Assembly (NCBI RefSeq): GCF_022815725.1
Contig: NZ_JALGRF010000015.1
Span: forward strand, 102,048-166,047
DNA from: Streptomyces sp. APSN-46.1
Lineage (GTDB): Bacteria; Actinomycetota; Actinomycetes; Streptomycetales; Streptomycetaceae
Direction of reading: 5' to 3'
Length of the DNA stretch: 64,000 bases
Shown: positions 57,537-64,000 of the stretch, in pieces
Position numbering within the stretch: the stretch's first letter is position 1
Layout of the letters: every line of letters begins with the position of its first letter
Notes under the pieces: model-generated
The model's input: the letters and a program-made list of their open reading frames with translations, nothing else
Told to the model about the DNA's origin: nothing
The model's database searches: none
Position numbers and translations under genes: made by a program

Positions 57537-58139
57537 ATGACCAGATACAAGGACAAGATGCTCGCTGGAGAGCTCTTCGCCTATGACGACACGGAGTTGA
57601 CTGCCGAGCGGCTGGCCGCGGCCCTGCTGATGGAGCGGTACAACGCGACCAGCGTGGGCGCCCCGGGGCAGCGTGTGTCGCTGTTGCGGGACCTGCTGGG
57701 CTCGGTCGGCGAGTCGATCGAAGTGCGCTCCCCCTTTCACTGTCTGTACGGTCGGAACATTCACCTTGCCGAGGACGTATTCGTCAATTACGGCGGGGTG
57801 TTCCTGGACACGGCCTGTATCGAGATCGGACCCCGGACGCTGATCGGTCCCTATGTCCAGCTTCTCACCGCGACACACCCGCTTGAGGCCGAACTGCGCC
57901 GAAAGGGCTATGAGTTCGGGGCCGCGATAACCATCGGAAGCAATGTGTGGATCGGCGGCGGAGCCATTGTCTGCCCGGGCGTCACCATCGGTGATGACGC
58001 GGTGGTGGGCGCCGGCAGTGTAGTGACCAAGGATGTCCCGGCGGGGGTCGTTGTGTATGGAAATCCCGCACGCGTTGTGCGCTCGCTACCCTCGGGTGAG
58101 GTTCGGCCCACGGCTCCGATTTCCGGCCGTAGTGAGTGA
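57537..58139 (+). CDS. Hexapeptide-repeat O-acetyltransferase (maltose/galactoside acetyltransferase type)
   Basis: A 200-residue left-handed beta-helix acetyltransferase. Typical features are MTRYKDKMLAGELF at the start, FHCLYGRNIHLAEDVFVNYG, the catalytic His in LLTATHPLEAELR, and the hexapeptide repeats ending in VWIGGGAIVCPGVTIGDDAV and VVYGNPARVVR. It would use acetyl-CoA to acetylate a hydroxyl group. It is divergent from the reductase gene across a 227-bp gap in which I see no clear motif. In this position it may acetylate the peptide product, or it may be involved in self-protection. Confidence 0.87.
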   Translation: MTRYKDKMLAGELFAYDDTELTAERLAAALLMERYNATSVGAPGQRVSLLRDLLGSVGESIEVRSPFHCLYGRNIHLAEDVFVNYGGVFLDTACIEIGPRTLIGPYVQLLTATHPLEAELRRKGYEFGAAITIGSNVWIGGGAIVCPGVTIGDDAVVGAGSVVTKDVPAGVVVYGNPARVVRSLPSGEVRPTAPISGRSE

Positions 58140-58167
58140 TCCTTGCCCGCTCACCCTGCTCGAGGGC

Positions 58168-58195
58168 GATCAAGTCGAGCATGCTTGACTCGATC
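58168..58195. promoter_or_regulatory. Imperfect 28-bp palindrome upstream of the second dnaN
   Basis: The sequence centred on GCATGC (58168-58195) is self-complementary except at two positions per arm, and lies 39 bp before the dnaN start codon. It includes TTGACT at 58185-58190, which could be a -35 element, although no good -10 hexamer is seen at the right distance. It may be the operator/promoter of the resistance clamp gene. Confidence 0.45.
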
Positions 58196-58234
58196 CCACA
58201 GAAGAATCGCGATGATCCAGGAGAGTAAGGGACC

Positions 58235-59359
58235 ATGAAGTTTCGAGTGGAGCGCGACGAGATCGTCGAGGCCACGGCGTGGGCGGCGCGCAGTCTGGCT
58301 TCCCGGCCGGTCGTGCCCATCCTCGCTGGCATTCTGCTGAAGGTCGACGAGCGGCTGACGCTCTCAGGCTACGACTACGAGAACTCCACGCGAGCCGATG
58401 TCGACGTCGAGGTGATCGAGACCGGCGCCGTCCTGGTTTCGGGCCGCCTGCTGGCGGAGATCATGCGCAGCATGCCGCCGGGGCTCATCGAGTTCGTCGG
58501 CGATGCGAACAAGGTCACGGTGGAGGGCAGCGGGACCCGGTTCACCCTGCAGACGCTCCCGGTCGAGGACTACCCGGCGCTGCCCGTCATGCCCGGCCTG
58601 GCGGGCACGGTGGACGGCGACGCCTTCAGCGCGGCGGTCGCGCAGGTCTCGCTGGCAGCGGCGCGCGACGAAGCGGTTCCGGTCCTCACCGGTCTGCACC
58701 TGGAGGCCAAGGGTGACCGTCTCACTCTGGCCTGCACGGACCGTTACCGCATTGCCATGCGGGAGCTGAAATGGAACCCTGCGGATCCTGACGTGTCGCT
58801 GAGCGCGGTCGTGCCAGCGAAGGCGATCGCGCAGGCGGCGAAGTCCGTGCCCTCCGGCACCACTGTCTCGCTCACCCTCGGAGGCACCGCGAACGTGGCG
58901 GTGGAGACCATCGGCTTCGAGTTCCAGGGGCGCAAGGCCTCGTCCCGCCTGATCAGCGCGGAGTTCATCAACTACCGCCAGCGCCTGCCCCGTGAATTCG
59001 CGACCCGGGCCGCTGTACGGACCGCGCCGTTCGTCGATGCCCTCAAGCGCGTGTCGCTGGTGGCCAACCGGAACTCTCCTGTGCGGCTGACCTTCCGGGG
59101 TGCCGAGGTGATTCTGGAGGCGGCCACGGGTGACGAGGCGCAAGCCGTGGCGACCATGGCGGCTCAGGTCGAGGGTGAGGACATCTCCATCGCGTTCAAT
59201 CCGCAGTTCCTGCTGGACGCGCTCAGTGCGGTGGAGACCGAGGTTGCCGTCCTCAACTGTCAGGCGCCGCTCAAGTCGGCGGTGCTGACGGCGCGCACTG
59301 CGGAGGGCGAGGATCTGTCCGACTACCAGTGCGTCATCATGCCGGTCCGCGTCTCCTAG
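58235..59359 (+). CDS. dnaN: Additional DNA polymerase III beta sliding clamp (probable self-resistance copy)
   Basis: A 374-residue full-length sliding clamp with three clamp domains. The N terminus MKFRVERDEIVEATAWAARS and the C terminus YQCVIMPVRVS match DnaN proteins. The clamp dimer holds DNA polymerase on DNA, and its hydrophobic partner-binding pocket is the target of griselimycin-type peptides. The housekeeping dnaN lies next to dnaA and recF near the origin; none of these genes is present here, so this is a second copy. Its position inside an NRPS cluster parallels the extra clamp gene griR of griselimycin producers. Self-resistance is therefore the leading interpretation. GAGAGTAAGGG precedes the ATG. 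A CsaA-like gene follows after 14 bp. Confidence 0.92.
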   Translation: MKFRVERDEIVEATAWAARSLASRPVVPILAGILLKVDERLTLSGYDYENSTRADVDVEVIETGAVLVSGRLLAEIMRSMPPGLIEFVGDANKVTVEGSGTRFTLQTLPVEDYPALPVMPGLAGTVDGDAFSAAVAQVSLAAARDEAVPVLTGLHLEAKGDRLTLACTDRYRIAMRELKWNPADPDVSLSAVVPAKAIAQAAKSVPSGTTVSLTLGGTANVAVETIGFEFQGRKASSRLISAEFINYRQRLPREFATRAAVRTAPFVDALKRVSLVANRNSPVRLTFRGAEVILEAATGDEAQAVATMAAQVEGEDISIAFNPQFLLDALSAVETEVAVLNCQAPLKSAVLTARTAEGEDLSDYQCVIMPVRVS

Positions 59360-59373
59360 CGGCGGGGGCGCAG

Positions 59374-59730
59374 ATGACGGACAGACAGGAACCCAAGGCG
59401 CAGGTGGACGCGGCGCACTTCTTCGCTGCTGATATCAGGGTGGGGCTCGTCCTTTCAGTGGATTCCTTCCCGGAGGCACGCAAGCCGGCGTACAAACTCC
59501 GCGTGGATTTCGGTCCGTTGGTTGGGGAACTCGCGACGAGTGCCCAGGTGGCCAACTATCCCGCCGGGGAACTGGCGGGCCGTCTGGTCGTCGGCGTCGT
59601 CAATCTCGGCAAGAAGCGCATCGCCGGATTCACGAGCGAGTGTCTACTTCTGGGGTCGTACGACACCGAGGGAGTGGTTCAACTGCTCTCCCCTGCCCCT
59701 GAGTCCAGCCCGGGAGACGTGGTCGGCTGA
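59374..59730 (+). CDS. CsaA-like tRNA-binding-fold protein
   Basis: A 118-residue OB-fold protein of the CsaA/tRNA-binding domain family, with FFAADIRVGLVLSVDSFPEA, the family stretch YKLRVDFG and VVNLGKKRIAGFTSE. CsaA in Bacillus is a chaperone-like export factor, and related domains in methionyl-tRNA synthetase bind tRNA. It starts 14 bp after the dnaN stop, so the two are probably co-transcribed. Its link to the cluster is unknown; it may have been carried along with dnaN or help with the clamp or product. Confidence 0.82.
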   Translation: MTDRQEPKAQVDAAHFFAADIRVGLVLSVDSFPEARKPAYKLRVDFGPLVGELATSAQVANYPAGELAGRLVVGVVNLGKKRIAGFTSECLLLGSYDTEGVVQLLSPAPESSPGDVVG

Positions 59731-59949
59731 GTCATCTGCCCCTGTGCCGCATCAATGTGACGATGGATCAACTTAGCCTCACTGCCGGGCTGATCGGCGG
59801 GTATGCCAAGATGATGATCGTCGTACAGGAGTGCGGCAGCGGAAGACCAGGCGCGAGGAGGAGGCGTGGTCGGTGACCCCGTGTCAGATAGGTCACCGCC
59901 CCTGCCCCTTCGTCCCCATTCAGCCGGGTCGGAAATTGAAGGAGTGTCA

Positions 59950-61284
59950 GTGGGGTATCCGGAGACCGAGGAAAACTTCGATGCCATAGTCGTGGGCGGA
60001 GGTCCTGCGGGATCCTCCGCAGCGGTGTCGATGGCCCGCCGAGGACTCTCGGTGCTTGTTCTGGAACGTTCGACGTTCCCGCGATTCCACATCGGTGAGT
60101 CCATGCTCACCTATACCTCCGCCGTTCTGGACAAGCTGGGGATCACCCCGAAGGTGAAGGCCGAGGGCTTTCCGGTCAAGACGGGCGCGGAGTTCTGTGA
60201 CGGCGCGGACGGTTACCACCGGGTTGACTTCACTGACCAGGGTGCGGGCCGCGCCCTGACGACGTACCAACTGGAGCGTGCCGACTTCGACACGATCCTG
60301 CTGGAGCACGCCGCCGAATGCGGCGCCAAGGTAGTGCAGAACGCGCGGGTGACCAAGGTCGAGACCGAAGGCGACCGGGTCGTCGGTGTCACGTACAGCG
60401 CTGGGGGTGCCGAGCAGACCGTCCGGGCCCGAGTCGTCATTGACGCGAGCGGCCGGGCGGGCCTGATCACCAAGGGCCTCCTGCGCAGCCGCAAGTACCC
60501 GCAGACCGCGCGCACCGTCGCCGTCTTCCGGCACTTCACCGGAGTCGACGAAGCCACCAACCCCGGCGTCGAGGGCGACATCCAGGTCGGCGCCCACGCG
60601 GATGGCTGGTTGTGGGCCATCCCGGTCCGCAAGGACAAGCTGAGTGTCGGCGCGGTGACCACCGCCAGCCTCCTGCAGGGTGCCTCCTCGCCCGACGACC
60701 TGTTCGCCGAGCATGTCAACCGCATCCCCCGGATCCGGCAGCGCATCAAGGGTGCCGAGTACACCGAGACGCATGTCGAGAGCGAGTTCACCTACTACTC
60801 CGACCAGGTCGCCGGTCCGGGCTTCTTCGTCGTGGGCGACGCGGGCGCGTTCGCCAACCCGATCTTCTCCGCCGGGGTGTACCTGGCACTGGTCACCGGC
60901 AGCCGTGCCGGTGAGCTGACCGCCGACATCCTCAGCGGTGAGCGCGAGGAGACGGCCACCGTCGACGAGTACGAGCGCTTCTACAAGACGGGCTACGACA
61001 CCTACACCCGGCTGATTCACGGCTTCTACAGCCATGACTACAACCTGGGAAGGTTCCTCAAGAGCACGGGCGCCCGGGTGGCCCCGATCTGGGTCGCGCG
61101 CCTCCTCGGCGGAGACTTCTGGAGTGAGAAGAACCCGCTGGGCCGCCACCTCCGGGGGCTGCCCGACAACAACACCTTCTCCGCGTACGAGCCGATGTAC
61201 GGCTGCCCGGTGTACCCGGAGCTCGATGCCGCCGAGCCCGCCGACACCCAGCTGAGCGAGGGTCTCGCCGCAGCGCTCGACTGA
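59950..61284 (+). CDS. FAD-dependent halogenase
   Basis: A 444-residue flavin-dependent halogenase. FAD binding is shown by AIVVGGGPAGSSAA and the later VVGDAGAFANPIFSAGVYLA. The halogenase motif WxWxIP appears as GWLWAIPV. FPRFHIGESML is typical of the phenol/pyrrole branch (PltA/CmlS-like) rather than the tryptophan branch, which often acts on carrier-bound substrates. The GTG at 59950 has AAGGAG at 59939-59944. A GTG at 59866 behind GAGGAGGAGG gives 472 residues and is an equally possible start. The product is likely chlorinated; the site is unknown. A flavin reductase is not seen in the window. Confidence 0.88.
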   Translation: MGYPETEENFDAIVVGGGPAGSSAAVSMARRGLSVLVLERSTFPRFHIGESMLTYTSAVLDKLGITPKVKAEGFPVKTGAEFCDGADGYHRVDFTDQGAGRALTTYQLERADFDTILLEHAAECGAKVVQNARVTKVETEGDRVVGVTYSAGGAEQTVRARVVIDASGRAGLITKGLLRSRKYPQTARTVAVFRHFTGVDEATNPGVEGDIQVGAHADGWLWAIPVRKDKLSVGAVTTASLLQGASSPDDLFAEHVNRIPRIRQRIKGAEYTETHVESEFTYYSDQVAGPGFFVVGDAGAFANPIFSAGVYLALVTGSRAGELTADILSGEREETATVDEYERFYKTGYDTYTRLIHGFYSHDYNLGRFLKSTGARVAPIWVARLLGGDFWSEKNPLGRHLRGLPDNNTFSAYEPMYGCPVYPELDAAEPADTQLSEGLAAALD

Positions 61285-61312
61285 TCCGACAAGGCGCCCA
61301 CCGAGGCTGCCG

Positions 61313-61342
61313 CGGCGCCGGCTCCCCAGAGTGCCGGCGCCG
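61313..61342 (+). terminator. Hairpin after the halogenase gene
   Basis: CGGCGCCGGC and GCCGGCGCCG form a 10-bp stem with a 10-nt loop followed by TTTCG, 29 bp after the halogenase stop. This suggests that the second NRPS has its own promoter in 61343-61471. Confidence 0.65.
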
Positions 61343-61471
61343 TTTCGTACGTGTGCCCTCACAGGGGCCCACTCCCGGGGCCGGTACACCCATCCCGGGT
61401 CGCATTCACGACGTCGGACACGCGCACGGGTGCGCGGCCGACCGCCGATCGTCTAGGGGAACGGGAACAGG

Positions 61472-64000
61472 ATGTCCGAATCGCAGAGCAGCTCGCACTC
61501 GCTGCTGGCAGCGCAGTCTGGTATCTGGATGGGGCAGTCGATCGACCCATCGAGCCCTGCTTACCAGTGGGGCAACTACCTCGAACTGCGTGGCGCGATC
61601 GACGTTCCCCTGTTCCAGTCCGTGGTCGCCCGTGTGGTGATGGAGACGGAGGCCTTGCACGCCCGCTTCCGCGAAGGCCCGGACGGTCCGCGTCAGATCC
61701 TTGTGCCTCCGACGGACTGGACCCTGCCCGTCGTCGATGTGAGCGATGAGGAGGATCCTCTTCGGACCGTCGACGCCTGGGTGCGCAAGGACCTGGCGGC
61801 AGCCCCGGATTTGAGCAACGGGCGCCCCTTCCGCCAGGTGCTCTTCCGCGCGGCTCCCGACCGCTCCTTCTGGTATCAGAGCTACCACCACATCGTGCTG
61901 GACGCCTACGGATCGTCCCTTCTCAACCGCCGCGTCGCCGACCTCTACAGCGCGCTGCGGGCGGGCTCCCAGGCACCCGCGGACTCGGCCTTCGGCACGA
62001 TGGGTGCGCTGATCGCCGAGGAGCAGTCGTATCTGGCGTCGCCGCAGAACCGGGACGACCGGGAATTCTGGACGCACCGCTTCGAGGACCGGCCCGAGCA
62101 GGTCAGTCTCACGCCCCAGAGCGCCGATCCGCAGAACCGCTTCGTGCGGTACCGCGAGGAGATGACGGCGCGGTCCACCCTGGCGCTGAACGATGCCGCC
62201 GGCCGGCTGGGCACTCGCTGGTCCCGGCTGCTGATCGCGTCGACGGCGCTGTACCTGCACCGCCTCACCGGCCGCCGGGACGTCGTACTCGGCCTTCCCG
62301 TGGCCGGCCGGCTCGACCCGGAAGCCCGGCGAACCCCCGCCATGATGGCGAACGTGGTGCCGCTGCGCGTCGGAGTGCACCCTGCGATGACCGCAGCCGA
62401 GCTCGTGTCGCAGGTTTCCGAGGAGCTGAGGTCGGCGCTCAAGCACCAGCGGCGCCGCGGTGAGGACATCCGCCGGGATCTCCAACTCCCCGGCGTACCC
62501 CGCCGGTTCTTCGGCCCCATCCTCAATGTCATGCGCTTCGAGGTGCTGCGGTTCGGCGAATGCTCCAGCATCATGCACAATCCGGCGGCCCCCTTGCTCG
62601 AAGACCTCTCGATCGTGGCCTACGACCGCCCTGATGCCGAGGGGCTGCGCATCGACCTCAACGGCAACCCCCAGCTATACACGGCCGACGAACTCGACGC
62701 GCACGGCCCGCGGTTGATCACCACGCTGCAGAACGTCGTGGCCAACCTCGACCGTCCGATCGGCCGACTTGACGTCATCGGGGCCGACGAGCGCAGCCGT
62801 GTAATGCCCGTGACGCGCCCCGAGTTCACGCCGAGTGCCCCCCGCACCCTTCCGGAGATCTATGCCTCCGCCAGGCGCGAACCGACGGCCATTGCCGTGG
62901 TCTGCGGCGACATCTCCCTGTCGTACGAGGAACTCGAAGCCCGTTCCAACCGCATCGCCCGGCTGCTGATCGAGCAGGGCGTGGGCCCGGAGTCGGTCGT
63001 CGCGCTCGCGCTGCACCGGTCCGTGGAGACGGTGGTCGCGGCGCTCGCCGTCACCAAGGCCGGCGGAGCCTATCTGCCGATCGACCCCAGCCTGCCCCGG
63101 GAACGCATCGCTTTCATGCTCGAGGACACCCGGCCGGTGGTGGGACTGGTCCAGTCCGCCACGCGGGACGTCCTTTCAGGCGATATGCCGGCGCTCGTTC
63201 TGGACGAGCCGCAGACCGAGATCCGGATCGGCGCCCTTGCCTCCGAAGGCGTCCGTGCCGAGGAGCGGCTCGCGGTGCTCCACCCGGAGCACCCCGCGTA
63301 CATCATCTACACGTCCGGATCGACCGGTACCCCCAAGGGTGTTGTCGTTTCGCACCACAATGTCGGGCGGCTGTTCACCGCCGCGTCGAAGCAGTTCGAC
63401 TTCGGGCCGGACGATGCGTGGACGCTCTTCCACTCGTACGCGTTCGACTTCTCCGTCTGGGAGATGTGGGGCGCGCTGCTGCACGGGGCGCGCTTGGTGG
63501 TCGCGACCTTCGACGTGAGCCGTTCGCCGGACGACTTCCTGGCGCTGCTCGTGGATCAGCGGATCACTGTGCTCAACCAGACGCCGTCCGCCTTCTACCA
63601 GCTCATACAGGCGGGCCGGGAGCGCCCTGAACTGGAGCGGCGGCTCGCGCTGCGGTGGGTCGTCTTCGGAGGTGAGGCGCTGGAGCCGGCGCGGCTGGAC
63701 GAATGGTTCGCTCGCCGGGGCGACACCGCGCCCACCCTGGTGAACATGTACGGCATCACCGAGACGACCGTGCACGTCACCCAGCTTCCGCTCGCCAGCG
63801 CCGCCGCGAGTGACCGCCAGACGGGAGTGAGCCCGATCGGCGACCCGCTCCCGGATCTCGTGGCGTATGTGCTTGATGGTGCGTTGCGTCCGGTGCCGGT
63901 GGGTGTGGCCGGTGAGTTGTACGTGTCGGGTGGCGGGTTGGCGCGTGGTTATGTCAATCGGCGGGGTTTGACCGCTGAGCGGTTTGTGGCTGATCCGTTT
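61472..64000 (+). CDS. Second NRPS, C-A..., cut off by the window end
   Basis: An open frame of 843 residues running past the right edge. It begins with a condensation domain (about 1-430) with HHIVLDAYG at residues 139-147, like the first C domain of siderophore NRPSs that accept an acyl or aryl starter. The adenylation domain (from about 450) has IIYTSGSTGTPKG, and its pocket reads DFWNVGMVH, an exact threonine code for the residues visible; the last pocket residue, Lys, is beyond the edge. An N-terminal C domain means that a starter unit arrives from elsewhere, for example from the AMP-ligase or the free ACP. GGGGAACGGG precedes the ATG at 61472. From about 63868 codon use shifts to TTG/GTG/CGT style. 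Confidence 0.9.
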   Translation, partial: MSESQSSSHSLLAAQSGIWMGQSIDPSSPAYQWGNYLELRGAIDVPLFQSVVARVVMETEALHARFREGPDGPRQILVPPTDWTLPVVDVSDEEDPLRTVDAWVRKDLAAAPDLSNGRPFRQVLFRAAPDRSFWYQSYHHIVLDAYGSSLLNRRVADLYSALRAGSQAPADSAFGTMGALIAEEQSYLASPQNRDDREFWTHRFEDRPEQVSLTPQSADPQNRFVRYREEMTARSTLALNDAAGRLGTRWSRLLIASTALYLHRLTGRRDVVLGLPVAGRLDPEARRTPAMMANVVPLRVGVHPAMTAAELVSQVSEELRSALKHQRRRGEDIRRDLQLPGVPRRFFGPILNVMRFEVLRFGECSSIMHNPAAPLLEDLSIVAYDRPDAEGLRIDLNGNPQLYTADELDAHGPRLITTLQNVVANLDRPIGRLDVIGADERSRVMPVTRPEFTPSAPRTLPEIYASARREPTAIAVVCGDISLSYEELEARSNRIARLLIEQGVGPESVVALALHRSVETVVAALAVTKAGGAYLPIDPSLPRERIAFMLEDTRPVVGLVQSATRDVLSGDMPALVLDEPQTEIRIGALASEGVRAEERLAVLHPEHPAYIIYTSGSTGTPKGVVVSHHNVGRLFTAASKQFDFGPDDAWTLFHSYAFDFSVWEMWGALLHGARLVVATFDVSRSPDDFLALLVDQRITVLNQTPSAFYQLIQAGRERPELERRLALRWVVFGGEALEPARLDEWFARRGDTAPTLVNMYGITETTVHVTQLPLASAAASDRQTGVSPIGDPLPDLVAYVLDGALRPVPVGVAGELYVSGGGLARGYVNRRGLTAERFVADPF

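Noticed and set aside
58235..59359. Housekeeping dnaN next to the replication origin
   Set aside because: No dnaA, recF or gyrB gene and no run of DnaA boxes is visible nearby; the gene is surrounded by biosynthesis genes.
33184..61284. The griselimycin cluster itself
   Set aside because: Griselimycin NRPSs need about ten modules with N-methyltransferase domains and a leucine hydroxylase. Here there are no methyltransferase domains, and a halogenase, FkbH/ACP, P450 and fused E1 are present instead.
1..64000. CRISPR arrays, tRNA and rRNA genes, prophage
   Set aside because: No regularly spaced repeats, no cloverleaf-compatible segments outside coding regions and no phage structural or integrase genes were noticed.

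Overview
The window is high-GC actinobacterial DNA, almost certainly from a Streptomyces chromosome. GC-rich third codon positions, frequent GTG/TTG starts and U-tract-free hairpin terminators support this. So does the gene order citrate synthase-like pair, parC, M16 peptidases, M23 peptidase, GntR regulator, ptsH, acetyltransferase/acyl-CoA synthetase and thymidine kinase, which I recall as conserved around ptsH in S. coelicolor. No tRNA, rRNA or CRISPR array was seen.

Positions 1-23476 are a conserved core region. It starts with the 3' part of an acetate-type sodium:solute symporter, followed by a CitA/CitB-type two-component system facing it. Next come a divergent pair of citrate synthase-like genes, one with an N-terminal helix-turn-helix, sharing a 55-bp operator-like gap. 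After these are a CobW-type GTPase, an unusual Mrr-nuclease/TerD fusion protein, parC, a catalytic and non-catalytic M16 peptidase pair, an M23 peptidase behind a probable cyclic-di-AMP (ydaO-type) riboswitch, a GntR regulator, ptsH, a GNAT/acyl-CoA synthetase, a DUF5998-type protein, a phosphodiesterase and tdk.

Positions 23477-26329 are a transition zone. It holds six small hypothetical genes on the minus strand, a frameshifted IS3-type transposase remnant and a long inverted repeat.

From about 26330 to the right edge lies a nonribosomal peptide synthetase (NRPS) gene cluster that runs out of the window. The left minus-strand operon encodes an FkbH-like protein, a free acyl carrier protein and a cation/H+ antiporter. 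The long plus-strand set encodes a radical SAM protein, a DUF364-like protein, a 3620-residue NRPS (A-T-C-A-T-C-A*-T-C-(A remnant)-T-TE), MbtH, a type II thioesterase, a valine-type A-T didomain, a P450, an AMP-ligase and an O-methyltransferase. A convergent minus-strand operon encodes a pyrroline-5-carboxylate reductase-like protein, a flavoprotein, another thioesterase, a fused dehydrogenase E1 and a ketosynthase III-like protein. The right plus-strand block encodes an acetyltransferase, a second dnaN, a CsaA-like protein, a flavin-dependent halogenase and a second NRPS (C-A..., truncated by the window).

My reading, part inference: the pathway makes a peptide with threonine-type and valine-derived residues, possibly a proline analogue, chlorinated and acylated or tailored. 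The additional sliding clamp gene suggests that the product targets DnaN, as griselimycin does, and that the clamp copy gives self-resistance. The most unusual feature is the main NRPS. Its third adenylation domain has lost its core motifs and its fourth is reduced to a short C-terminal remnant, while a free-standing A-T didomain is encoded nearby, so at least one carrier domain is probably loaded in trans.
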